A stretch of 64,000 bases of DNA from positions 1-64,000 of the forward strand of contig CAIULL010000254.1 in NCBI GenBank assembly GCA_903899985.1, in the 5' to 3' direction. Shown in pieces: positions 24,499-33,415 of the stretch. Position numbers and translations under genes: made by a program. The notes under the pieces were generated by a model. That model was not told where the DNA came from, searched no databases, and worked only from the letters and a program-made list of their open reading frames with translations. How positions within the stretch are numbered: the stretch's first letter is position 1; each line of letters starts with the position of its first letter. The DNA is from an uncultured Schlesneria sp. GTDB lineage: Bacteria > Planctomycetota > Planctomycetia > Planctomycetales > Planctomycetaceae.

Positions 24499-26730
24499 AT
24501 GACGGATCGAACGAGTCGGGCGGTATGGATGTCCGAAAGATTCTGGCGAAAGAATCGCGTTGCACATGCATTTGCGCTTCTCAGCGTCGTGGCATTAGCC
24601 GCCACAGGGACCTTTGCGGTGGAAGAAGCCGCAAATCTTCATAGTCTGGGACTGAGCGGGATTTTCCCCTCCACGCCACCGGCGGACCTCAGCGAAGAGG
24701 AATTTGCCAAGCTGGACGGTAACTGGGCCGAGTGGTCCAAGGGTGCCGCAGCAACAGTCGCTGATTTCTATTCGAAATTGGAGGGGAGTGATGCCGTCGC
24801 GCAACGTCGTGCATTGGGCGCCCTGAAAGTCAAACAAGATGTGATACGGCGCGCGTTAAATGACTCATCGTACCGTTCACTTTATGGTCCACTGACATCA
24901 TTAAACAACAGTCTGAAGCTTCGAATTGATTATGCAGAAGCGGTGCTCGACACTCTCGAAATCGATGGCGCCCGGGTCGCAGAAGGCAAAATCAAATCTC
25001 GTGCCAGCTCGTTATTGTCTTCAATTCAGTCACTGGAAAATCAACTGAATTCCATTGGGAACGGTCACCTCTGGCTTCCTTATTTCAAAGTGCCTGAACT
25101 GAGAAATGCGCTGGCGCTGGAACCTGATGGTGCAAACGCGATTGCAGCGGCTTCAAAGTCTCAATCCCTGTTGAATGCCCGAGATTCGTTGCTTGATGAA
25201 AGCCAGAAAAGCTTTACGCATCGTGCAGCATTTGAAAACTTTTCGAATGCGATCGACCAATATCTTGCTGTCGCGGCGTGGAAAAATCCGGCTGAAGCGG
25301 CCAGTAAATTGCGAACCGAGATCAAAGAACTGACGACCGCGCTGGATTCTTATGCAGCGACGGGTGCGAAGGCGAAAGAACTTCGCGACGCTTTTTCAGA
25401 TGTCCGTTTCATCTCGGCGGATGGCGGTGATCGTCTCGCCTCGGCACTTCAAAGTCGACTTTTCAACTACAATCTTCGCGTTCTGGTAACAGAAGCGTTT
25501 CTCAACCGAATCATGTCCGACAGTCGTTCCGTCCAGGGGCCTGTCAATGACTTTATTCTGGGCGCGCAAGTAAACGGATCGCAAATCACAAACACGACGG
25601 TGAATGTCGATCTGCTGCCAAGCAACACGACAGCCCGTTTTGCTTTGCGGCTGAATGGAAACATTCAATCGAACACGGCGGGTGTCACGCCACAAGCGAC
25701 CGTTTACACAGCGGGAAATCACACGTTCAATGCCGCGAAGGAAGTCAATTTCGACGGTTTCAGGTTCGTGACATCCCCGGCCACGATTTCGGTGAATCCA
25801 CACAATACGACCACCGGAATTGCCACCCAGTTATCCGGCATCCCGATCCTCGGACGAATCGCACACAACATTGCCTCACAAGCCGTTGCCGAGAAAAAGG
25901 GACAATCGGAATCGATCGCTGCCAGTCGCGTCCAGGACGGGGTTTTACCACCGTTCAACCGAGAGGTTGATTCGTCATTCGCTACTGCGGGAGACAAGTT
26001 AGACCGCGAACTGTTCACGGGGCTTCGAGCAACCGGGCTGTTTCCAGATACTTTCACTTACCAAACATCAGATCAGCTGATGACGGTGAATGCTCGATTG
26101 ATGTCGTCCCATCAGGTTGCTGCAGATTTGCCGGAAAGCCGCTTGATGGCGGTGACCGGGGCGACCCTCCTTCTGCATGAAACGGCATTGAACAACGCGA
26201 TCGATAAGATCGGAATTGCCGGTCAGACTCTGACTGAGCCCGAACTGCGAGTGAAGATCGAATCATTTTTGAGTCAAGCACTCAATCGTCCGTTTAAATT
26301 TTCGGCACCTGCCCCATCACAGTCCGGTGATGGCAGTGACGATGAGAAGGCCTTGAACGCGATCATCTTCGCTCAGGAAGACCCAATTCGCATTCGGATC
26401 ACGAATGACGAATTGACGATTGTGATTCGCGCCGGTTTCAAGCAAGAAGGAAAAGACGACATTCCGAAGCGAGAGATTACAGTTCCCATCTCGCTGGAAG
26501 CCCAAGGGCGACAGATTATTGCCAAAGCGGGTCAAGTTCTGGTCGCAGCTGCAGACGGTGAAGGGGGCGGAGTGGCGACAAATGCCGTCGTCCGCAAGAA
26601 AATTCAGTCACTGCTTCCGGACCGAGTGGTTGATGGAAAAGTTGAACTGAAGACCCCTTCAAAAACAGTTGTCGCCTATGTTTCGACGCTCAACCTTGTC
26701 GATGGCTGGGTCGCAGTCGGGATTGATTAA
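24499..26730 (+). CDS. Large exported protein of unknown function
   Basis: 743 residues from the ATG at 24499, chosen because GGAGTG lies 6 bases upstream; the ATG at 24469 has no such site. A signal-like hydrophobic segment at about residues 23-40 (AFALLSVVALAATGTFA) follows a basic start. Residues 55-320 are strongly helical and charged (many Ala, Leu, Glu, Lys), coiled-coil-like. The middle (VNGSQITNTTVNVDLLPSNTTARFALRLNG) is beta-rich with Asn/Thr repeats. The C-terminal part (IRIRITNDELTIVIRAGFKQ) is beta-rich too. I know no named family; a cell-envelope role is inference. Confidence 0.75.
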   Translation: MTDRTSRAVWMSERFWRKNRVAHAFALLSVVALAATGTFAVEEAANLHSLGLSGIFPSTPPADLSEEEFAKLDGNWAEWSKGAAATVADFYSKLEGSDAVAQRRALGALKVKQDVIRRALNDSSYRSLYGPLTSLNNSLKLRIDYAEAVLDTLEIDGARVAEGKIKSRASSLLSSIQSLENQLNSIGNGHLWLPYFKVPELRNALALEPDGANAIAAASKSQSLLNARDSLLDESQKSFTHRAAFENFSNAIDQYLAVAAWKNPAEAASKLRTEIKELTTALDSYAATGAKAKELRDAFSDVRFISADGGDRLASALQSRLFNYNLRVLVTEAFLNRIMSDSRSVQGPVNDFILGAQVNGSQITNTTVNVDLLPSNTTARFALRLNGNIQSNTAGVTPQATVYTAGNHTFNAAKEVNFDGFRFVTSPATISVNPHNTTTGIATQLSGIPILGRIAHNIASQAVAEKKGQSESIAASRVQDGVLPPFNREVDSSFATAGDKLDRELFTGLRATGLFPDTFTYQTSDQLMTVNARLMSSHQVAADLPESRLMAVTGATLLLHETALNNAIDKIGIAGQTLTEPELRVKIESFLSQALNRPFKFSAPAPSQSGDGSDDEKALNAIIFAQEDPIRIRITNDELTIVIRAGFKQEGKDDIPKREITVPISLEAQGRQIIAKAGQVLVAAADGEGGGVATNAVVRKKIQSLLPDRVVDGKVELKTPSKTVVAYVSTLNLVDGWVAVGID

Positions 26731-26758
26731 TTCCTGTCGGTGAAAACGGACTCTCGAA

Positions 26759-26791
26759 AGTCAGCCGAAGGGATGGTACCTTCGGCTGACT
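26759..26791 (+). terminator. Terminator after the 24499 gene
   Basis: AGTCAGCCGAAGG (26759-26771) pairs with CCTTCGGCTGACT (26779-26791), 13 perfect base pairs with a 7-base loop, followed by TCGTTTGTTT. Confidence 0.8.
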
Positions 26792-26819
26792 TCGTTTGTT
26801 TCACTGAAATGAGGGACTT

Positions 26820-27296
26820 ATGCTGCTTGAAGCTCGTCCGGCCGGATGGTTCACCTCAAATGTTGAACTGCGTTTGAATGGCGATCTGCTGGGAATTGTT
26901 CGAAATCACTGGCTCAACGAGGGAATGGATCTCGATCTGATGAGACTTCCCGTCAGGTTTGAAAAGCCTTCATGGCTTAAAAGTCATTTTGTACTGAAAG
27001 ACGCCGTAGGAAATGAACTCGGTTCCGTGACAGCACGCGGTTTTTTCTCGTCATCCTGGGAAATGGACCTCAAGTCAGGGCCTGGAACCCTCGAGCGAGC
27101 CGGCTGGTTGACACGGGGTTACGTCTTGAGACAAGGTACTGAAATCACGGCCCGGATCGGTCCGACAGGCTGGTTTTCTCGTGAGTGGAAGGTCGAGGCC
27201 GACGATTCACTTCCGGCTGTCGATGTTTTGCTGGCTGGTTTGACCTACCTGACAATCCGCCGACGAGAAGCACATCAAAATTCGGCCGCCAGTTGA
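26820..27296 (+). CDS. Small protein built of four WF/WL-containing beta repeats
   Basis: 158 residues, no signal peptide. Four similar segments alternate: AGWFTSNVELRLNGDLLG, PSWLKSHFVLKDAVGNELG, AGWLTRGYVLRQGTEITAR and TGWFSREWKVEADDSLPA. The pattern (aromatic, then a strand ending in a polar turn) recalls tubby/LURP-one-like phospholipid scramblase-fold proteins, but this is only a resemblance. The C-terminus is hydrophobic (VDVLLAGLTYLTI). GAGGG 5 bases before the ATG is a good ribosome-binding site, and terminators bound the gene on both sides. Confidence 0.75.
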   Translation: MLLEARPAGWFTSNVELRLNGDLLGIVRNHWLNEGMDLDLMRLPVRFEKPSWLKSHFVLKDAVGNELGSVTARGFFSSSWEMDLKSGPGTLERAGWLTRGYVLRQGTEITARIGPTGWFSREWKVEADDSLPAVDVLLAGLTYLTIRRREAHQNSAAS

Positions 27297-27334
27297 ATTC
27301 CCAGGCGACTTTGAGGTGGCCAGCAAAAACAATT

Positions 27335-27371
27335 CGCCAATTCCCTGTTGAGGAATTGGCGAGTGTATTTT
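27335..27371 (+). terminator. Terminator between convergent genes
   Basis: CGCCAATTCC (27335-27344) pairs with GGAATTGGCG (27352-27361), followed by AGTGTATTTT. It can serve the 26820 gene. Confidence 0.75.
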
Positions 27372-27400
27372 GCGGCTCTGGTCTTATCGAATCACGACAG

Positions 27401-28843
27401 TTACTTTTTCTTCAAGAATGGCGTGTAGACTTCACGCAGCTTTGCTTCCAGATTTGACGCATCAAGGTTTGTTTCGGCCACGATTCCATTGGGATCGAGC
27501 AACCAGATCGTAGGCAGCATATTGACACCGTAGTAGGCGGCAATCGGCGAATTCCAACCGCGCTGGCCGCGACCAGGAAAGAAGATTTGCTGCCAGTCAA
27601 GATGTTGACGTTCAACGAAGTCTTCGACCGCCTTTTCATCGGTATCAATATTCACACCGATCACAGTGCAGTACTTTTTGTATTTTGCCGTAACCTCAAG
27701 AATCTTTGGAAGTTGCTGAACGAATGGTTGAGCATTCGATGCCCAGAACACGATCAGGACCATTTTTCCTTTGAAGGCTTTGACATCGATGTCATTTCCA
27801 TCGATGCCTGGTCCTGACAGATCGAGTTCCTGCCCCTTCAACTGCAACCGTCTCAGGGTTCCTTGTGCCTGCAAACCTTGCGGCGTTTGCGCGAACCTGG
27901 AACTGATTAATGAATAGCAAGTTTTTGCTTCTTCAGCCTGGCCATTGTTTTCACAGCTACGTGCGGCGGCCATCAGCAGTGGGACTGACCGAGGGGCTTC
28001 ATCGGGGAACCGGGAAGCGTACACTTGAGCTCGCTTCGAGAATTCTTTGAGCCAGCGGGGATCCTTACTTCCGTAGCGAAGCGCGTTCGCATGTGCGAGG
28101 TTGACGAGGGTTAATGCCGACTCCGTCGCGGAATCTGATTTGGGATTTCGCTCAAAAAGAACTTTTTCAGCTTCGTACAGAGCTTCGATGCTCGCCGTAT
28201 CACCTTGTAATGCCAACTGCAATCGTGCGTCGAGCAGATTGTGAACGGCAGCAGAGAAGATCGGTTCCTGTTCAGGATTCTTGCTGGTTTTTTGGAGACA
28301 TTCTTCTGCGAGCTTGATGATCTGAAAATTACGTTCTCTGCGAATTGCTCTCGTTTTCTCGATCTCTTCAGCGAACTTCTTTTCTTGCGCAGGGGTCAAG
28401 GGTTGTTCTTCTTCATCGGATTCATCCGATTCATTTTCATTTTCTGCTTCACGTGGCAGTGGCAACAAACGGACGCGCTGAATTTCGTTCAGCAACCATT
28501 CAGGAGACCCTTTTTCAGCGACTTTTCGAGGGGCCGGCTCTTCCTCGACCTCGGGCGCATTCTGCTGTTGCGGGGCTTTCTTCCCGAACAATCCCTTCGG
28601 CAAAAGGCCAGGGGCTGACTTCGCCGCAGTCTGGGTCACTTTACTCGACTTATTGGGTGACTTCCCGTCATCTGGACCGGGAACGGCCAGTAACGGAAGT
28701 CCCCCCTTGGTTTCTGACATTTCTGCCATCAAGGGGTCGTCCGTATTCAGTTCGGCGACAGGTGCTGATTGGGTTCCGCAGCCAGTGAATAATGCCGTCG
28801 CTGCCAGGAAACTGTACATTGAATTACGAAAAGCAAGTCGCAT
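27401..28843 (-). CDS. TlpA/thioredoxin-fold lipoprotein lacking the CXXC motif
   Basis: 480 residues from the ATG at 28841-28843 (GGAGAGG about 5 bases upstream); the longer frame to 28876 is less likely. Residues 1-21 form a lipoprotein signal with lipobox LFTGC. Residues 30-110 are low-complexity, 110-330 helical (TPR-like), and 335-475 are a TlpA/redoxin domain (GKMVLIVFWASNAQPFVQQLP, then VIGVNIDTDEKAV, then MLPTIWLLDPNGIV). In redox-active relatives the motif after FWA is WCGPC; here it is SNAQPF, so both cysteines are lost and thiol chemistry is not expected. It may have become a binding or structural domain on the outer face of the inner membrane. Confidence 0.85.
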   Translation of the reverse strand: MRLAFRNSMYSFLAATALFTGCGTQSAPVAELNTDDPLMAEMSETKGGLPLLAVPGPDDGKSPNKSSKVTQTAAKSAPGLLPKGLFGKKAPQQQNAPEVEEEPAPRKVAEKGSPEWLLNEIQRVRLLPLPREAENENESDESDEEEQPLTPAQEKKFAEEIEKTRAIRRERNFQIIKLAEECLQKTSKNPEQEPIFSAAVHNLLDARLQLALQGDTASIEALYEAEKVLFERNPKSDSATESALTLVNLAHANALRYGSKDPRWLKEFSKRAQVYASRFPDEAPRSVPLLMAAARSCENNGQAEEAKTCYSLISSRFAQTPQGLQAQGTLRRLQLKGQELDLSGPGIDGNDIDVKAFKGKMVLIVFWASNAQPFVQQLPKILEVTAKYKKYCTVIGVNIDTDEKAVEDFVERQHLDWQQIFFPGRGQRGWNSPIAAYYGVNMLPTIWLLDPNGIVAETNLDASNLEAKLREVYTPFLKKK

Positions 28844-29214
28844 GACCTCTCCATCCCTTGAGAGACCGAAAAACACGGTCGGACCGAACGAACGATAATC
28901 GCATCCAGTATCCGCTTCGGGGTTTTAGGCCAAAACCGGCAAATATTGCAAGATGAAGAAATTCCCCTGGTTAATTTTTCTGAATCTCAACAGCATTTCG
29001 TTTTCGGACTCGTGAAACGTTACGGTAGCGAGGTTGAAACTCATACGTCACACTTGAGAAGGTAAAGGTGATCGTTCCACGCATTCGTGTTGGACAAAAC
29101 AATTGACCGCCTGATTCGATTTGAAATGACGCACATTAAGCGTGTTATTCATGTCGCCTGAAGTTTCTTTGGAAGAGAAGAATTGGAATTGGATGAGTGG
29201 ACGGTGGACAGAAA
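28844..29214. other. Divergent intergenic region, 371 bases
   Basis: Separates the minus-strand lipoprotein gene from the plus-strand uracil-DNA glycosylase gene. It is A+T-rich around 28950-29000. No repeat family seen elsewhere in the window and no RNA gene was recognised. Confidence 0.5.
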
Positions 29215-30138
29215 ATGGATGAAAAGAATTTAAACGGTGATCAGATCCGGTTGGCAGTCATTCAACAGCTGGAAGGACTTCGTCGAGCCGGTGTGACTCA
29301 CTGGAAGCGAATCGATCCGATTTCTCCACCCAAAACCTCACAAAACTCGATCACTCAGGTGCAAACAACTGCGATTAAGTCGGTTACGGCACAGAATCCT
29401 GAAAAGAATCCCGCACCAGTTGTTTCAACCGCTATCGCAAACAGTCATACCCCAACCCGTACTTTGGTTGAGACAGAGAGTTCCGAATTGGCCAAGAAAA
29501 AAAACGCATCACCCCCGCTCGTCCCAATTCCTTTTCACCCATTGGATCTTCCATTAGCTGACCGCATTGCAGGATTGGCCGCGCTGGCGGAACGGGTCAA
29601 AGGTTGTACGCGATGCCACGAACTCGCTTCCACGCGAACGCAAACTGTATTCGGCGTCGGAAACCCTCAGGCAAGAATCGTGTTTGTGGGTGAAGCACCG
29701 GGCGCGGACGAAGATGCTCAAGGGGAACCGTTCGTGGGACGAGCGGGCCAGCTTTTGAACGATATTATCAAAGCGTGTCGTATGCGAAGGGAAGATATCT
29801 ACATCTGTAACGTGCTCCGATGTCGGCCGCCGGGTAACCGGCTTCCTGCGCCGGAAGAAGCAACAAATTGCCGCGAGTTTCTCGACGGACAACTGGCCCA
29901 TGTCAACCCGGAATACATCGTTTGCTGGGGGGCGTGTGCCGCTCAGAATCTTCTTGGCTCGACGGAAACGATTGGCAAATTGCGTCGGAAATTTTTTACT
30001 TACGGGCGATCAAAGGTCCTTTGCACCTACCACCCCGCGTACCTGATGCGTAATCCGGCAGCCAAAAAGGATGTTTGGGAAGATATGAAAATGCTCTTTC
30101 TCGACATGGGAATTGACCTGGCAGCGAAGTCAAAGTGA
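29215..30138 (+). CDS. Family 4 uracil-DNA glycosylase
   Basis: Removes uracil from DNA in base excision repair; cytosolic iron-sulfur enzyme. 307 residues from the ATG at 29215; a GTG at 29197 is an alternative. Residues 1-105 are a polar low-complexity extension not typical of minimal family members. The catalytic domain has GEAPGADED (159-167), LRCRPPGNR and the HPAYLMRN motif with His273. Candidate 4Fe-4S cysteines are C131, C134, C203 and C219, spaced as in type 4 enzymes. Stand-alone gene. Confidence 0.93.
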   Translation: MDEKNLNGDQIRLAVIQQLEGLRRAGVTHWKRIDPISPPKTSQNSITQVQTTAIKSVTAQNPEKNPAPVVSTAIANSHTPTRTLVETESSELAKKKNASPPLVPIPFHPLDLPLADRIAGLAALAERVKGCTRCHELASTRTQTVFGVGNPQARIVFVGEAPGADEDAQGEPFVGRAGQLLNDIIKACRMRREDIYICNVLRCRPPGNRLPAPEEATNCREFLDGQLAHVNPEYIVCWGACAAQNLLGSTETIGKLRRKFFTYGRSKVLCTYHPAYLMRNPAAKKDVWEDMKMLFLDMGIDLAAKSK

Positions 30139-30558
30139 ACGTGACGGCGTAGAAACATTCTTTCCGCCCTCAAAAACGGACATCCAATGTGTCGTCTTTC
30201 CGTCAGGACCAGAGTCCGGCTTTCACGATTTTTGACCAGTCGGCAGAACCATTGACAGCGGAGTTCGAATTCCGTTTTCAGTTTTTAGGAAACTTTCGAA
30301 AAAAAACTGAATTTCGCTTCCAACGAAACAGGATCGGAAAATAAAAAGGGACACTTGCAACGAAGAAGGGCACCTTTTGATATCATGTGCGGCATGACAG
30401 TTGCCTTTAAAGGTAATGTCGTCGAAATTGCCCTACATAAGTATTTTCTGCCGATTCACTGAGCGACGAATGCCTGAACTTTAGGCCGTTTAAATGGAGT
30501 TCAACGAACTTAGGGGCAAAAGTCGACAATTTCAGAGTCTCCATCAGAAAGACGAGAA
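30139..30558. other. Gap before the ATP-grasp cluster, 420 bases
   Basis: Probably holds the promoter of the five-gene ATP-grasp/transglutaminase cluster. A+T-rich at 30280-30350, with a weak inverted repeat TTCAGTTTTT / AAAAAACTGAA near 30279-30313. A 25-codon ORF (30385-30462) has no ribosome-binding site and is not called. Confidence 0.5.
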
Positions 30559-32052
30559 ATGCTCGCTGCCACCGATTCTTCAACTCAATCAATGCCTGCT
30601 GATTTGGCATTTCACAATTATGAGACTGTCGGCTTTTACGATGAGATGTTTCTCGAAGGGGGGCAGCCACGCCCACGTGGGGAATTGCTCGCATCGCGGT
30701 TGAAAGGATTGACCGACGGCGAATTGATTCGTCGGCAGCGTGTGGCAGACCAGGCGTTACTGAATATGGGGATCACCTTTAACGTCTATGGGCATGAAGC
30801 CGGGACGGAAAAAATCTGGCCATTCGATCTGATCCCACGAATCATCGAGAGTGCCGAATGGCGGTATATCGATTCTGGCTTAAAACAGCGGATCAAAGCG
30901 CTGAATCTCTTCATTGATGACATTTATCACGATCAGAAAATTGTTAAGGAAGGAATTTTTCCGGAATACATGGTTCGTTCGAGCCGGAATTTTCTGAAAC
31001 AGTGTGTCGGACTGAATCCACCTGGCGGTATCTGGTGTCATATCACGGGAACCGACCTCGTTCGAGACGCCGATGGCACCGTTTACGTCTTAGAAGACAA
31101 TCTGCGGTGTCCTTCGGGAGTCTCGTATGTTCTCGAAAATCGCGAGGTTATGAAGCGGACTTTCCCACAATTGTTCAACGGATTGTCGGTGATGCCCGTC
31201 GAGGATTATCCCGAGCAATTGTTGAAAATGTTGCAACACATTGCCCCTCCGACGACCGAGGAGCCGACCGTCGTCGTCATGACACCAGGCATTTACAACT
31301 CGGCGTATTTCGAACACTGCTTCCTCGCACAGCAAATGGGTGTGGAGCTGGTTCAAGGTTCGGATCTTGTTGTGACGAACGGTTTTGTTCATATGCGAAC
31401 AACAAGAGGTCTGGAACGAGTCGACGTCATTTACCGTCGAATTGACGACGAATTCCTCGATCCTCTGACATTCCGTGCCGACTCCACGCTCGGTGTTCCA
31501 GGCCTGATGGACGTTTATCGAGCCGGCCGAATTGCGCTGGCAAACGCACCAGGAACTGGCATCGCCGATGACAAGGCCGTTTACGCTTACGTCCCGCAAA
31601 TGATCAAGTACTACCTTGGCGAAGAGATGATTTTGCCAAACGTCCCCACGTACCTTTGTGCGAACGACGAGCAACGACAATATGTCCTCGAGCATATCGC
31701 TGAACTGGTGATCAAACCGGCCAACGAATCGGGGGGATATGGCATTCTGGTGGGGCCACGAGCAACCCGTGAGCAGCTTGATAAATACAAAGAATTAATC
31801 ACATCGAACCCAAGAAACTATGTTGCGCAGCCGACTTTGTCGTTGTCGCGAGTCCCCACGATCGTCGGTGATCGACTGGAAGGTCGACATGTCGACCTGC
31901 GACCCTACATCCTCTATGGGGAGGATATTTACATTTTGCCGGGGGGGTTGACTCGAGTCGCTCTTGTGAAGGGATCGCTGGTTGTCAATTCATCTCAAGG
32001 AGGAGGAAGCAAGGATACTTGGGTCTTGAAAAATGGAACGCCGCGTGTTTGA
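30559..32052 (+). CDS. Circularly permuted ATP-grasp ligase (DUF404/DUF407 type)
   Basis: 497 residues. ATP-dependent carboxylate-amine ligase family predicted to form amide bonds on peptides or small molecules; cytosolic. Motifs seen are [19 protein letters not shown] near residue 180, [52 protein letters not shown] and [17 protein letters not shown] near 385. The EDN of the first motif, expected to bind metal or ATP, is intact, unlike in the fused paralogue at 37072. First gene of five on the same strand; an alpha-E gene follows after 230 bases. Confidence 0.93.
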   Translation: MLAATDSSTQSMPADLAFHNYETVGFYDEMFLEGGQPRPRGELLASRLKGLTDGELIRRQRVADQALLNMGITFNVYGHEAGTEKIWPFDLIPRIIESAEWRYIDSGLKQRIKALNLFIDDIYHDQKIVKEGIFPEYMVRSSRNFLKQCVGLNPPGGIWCHITGTDLVRDADGTVYVLEDNLRCPSGVSYVLENREVMKRTFPQLFNGLSVMPVEDYPEQLLKMLQHIAPPTTEEPTVVVMTPGIYNSAYFEHCFLAQQMGVELVQGSDLVVTNGFVHMRTTRGLERVDVIYRRIDDEFLDPLTFRADSTLGVPGLMDVYRAGRIALANAPGTGIADDKAVYAYVPQMIKYYLGEEMILPNVPTYLCANDEQRQYVLEHIAELVIKPANESGGYGILVGPRATREQLDKYKELITSNPRNYVAQPTLSLSRVPTIVGDRLEGRHVDLRPYILYGEDIYILPGGLTRVALVKGSLVVNSSQGGGSKDTWVLKNGTPRV

Positions 32053-32282
32053 AGTATCTTGTTTGAATCAAACAGCACATGGATGTTGGACCATCTGTTC
32101 GCTTATCCACTTTTCGAGCTGGGAACAACTCATGTGATTTCGAAGTGACGCCGAAAACGTTTGACTTGTTCTTCGCCCGACAATCGAGAAAGCATGACGT
32201 TCCCGTGCGGAAACGAGCCTGAGCATTTTTTCCGCCTTCGTGTCCCAGCAAACCTGAACTTTCATCGTTACGAGATATAAAA

Positions 32283-33329
32283 ATGCTGAGCCGCGTTGCC
32301 GACTCGATTTACTGGATGAGCCGATACGTGGAACGAGCCGAAAATGTGGCCCGGTTCATCGATGTCAATTTAAATCTGGCCCTGGATGTGGGCCCCGAAA
32401 TGGAACGTCATTGGGACCCCCTGATCTACACCACAGGGGACCATGATGATTTTCAAAAGCGTTATCCGGAAGGAACACAACAAAACGTCATCCAGTTTTT
32501 GACGTTTGACACCCAGAATCCCAACTCAATTCTTTGCTGTTTACGAACGGCGCGAGAGAATGCACGAACCGTTCGCGACATGATCAGTTCGCCAATGTGG
32601 GAAGAATTGAACAAATTCTTCCTGCTGGTAAAGACCGCATCGCAACCACAGGTCCTCGGGTCTCCCTTCGATTTTTTTGCTCAAATCAAGTTGTCCGCCT
32701 ACACGCTGGATGGCGCTGTTCAATCAACGCTCTCACACAACGAAGCCTGGCATTTTCATCGCATGGGACAATTGATTGAGCGGGCGGATAAGACATCCCG
32801 AATTCTCGACGTCAAGTATTATCTGTTGCTGCCTCAGGTTTCGGACGTCGGGACGCAACTCGATACCAATCAGTGGTCTGCGCTCTTGAAGTCAGCAAGT
32901 GCTCTCGAAATGTATCGCAAAGCCCACGGCCGAATGACGCCGCAGCAAGTGGCCGAGTTCCTGTTACTGGACCGTGAATTTCCGCGCGCCGTCCGCTTCT
33001 GTGTCAGTCGAGCCGAGCATTCGTTACTGACGATTACGGGTGGGACACGTGGGAATTTTGAAAATCGAGCGGAACAGTATCTTGGCCGCTTGCGCTCGGA
33101 ACTCGACTACACCAACATTGACGAGATCTTTGCAACGGGTTTGCACGAGTTCATTGATCAGTTTCAAGGAAAGATGAATGAAGTCGGAAACGCGATTTCC
33201 GACACATTTTTTGCCGTCGAGCCGATCGTCAAGCCATCGAAAGCGACGCGGAAATCCTACGGAAAAAGCACTTCATTACCCGAAAGTGGCGGACAAATAC
33301 AAGATGCCAGCAGCCAGTCTCAAGGATGA
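32283..33329 (+). CDS. Alpha-E domain protein (DUF403)
   Basis: 348 residues, all-helical by composition. It opens with the family signature MLSRVADSIYWMSRYVERAENVAR and repeats the WHFHRMGQLIERADKTSRILD-type pattern in the middle; TTGTRG-like and LGRLRSELDY segments follow. Alpha-E proteins are almost always encoded with circularly permuted ATP-grasp ligases and transglutaminases, as here, and are thought to assist the ligase. Biochemical activity is unknown. The last 35 residues are polar and probably disordered. Confidence 0.93.
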   Translation: MLSRVADSIYWMSRYVERAENVARFIDVNLNLALDVGPEMERHWDPLIYTTGDHDDFQKRYPEGTQQNVIQFLTFDTQNPNSILCCLRTARENARTVRDMISSPMWEELNKFFLLVKTASQPQVLGSPFDFFAQIKLSAYTLDGAVQSTLSHNEAWHFHRMGQLIERADKTSRILDVKYYLLLPQVSDVGTQLDTNQWSALLKSASALEMYRKAHGRMTPQQVAEFLLLDREFPRAVRFCVSRAEHSLLTITGGTRGNFENRAEQYLGRLRSELDYTNIDEIFATGLHEFIDQFQGKMNEVGNAISDTFFAVEPIVKPSKATRKSYGKSTSLPESGGQIQDASSQSQG

Positions 33330-33415
33330 TCAAACCCTGATGCGTTGAACAAGACACTCCTCCTGGTGGGTTGTGCTCAAAACAAGGCCCGGATTTACAC
33401 ACAAGAAAATCGATC

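Noticed and set aside
31090-31695. 201-codon antisense frame in the ATP-grasp gene
   Set aside because: Lies wholly inside a well-conserved gene and has no independent support.
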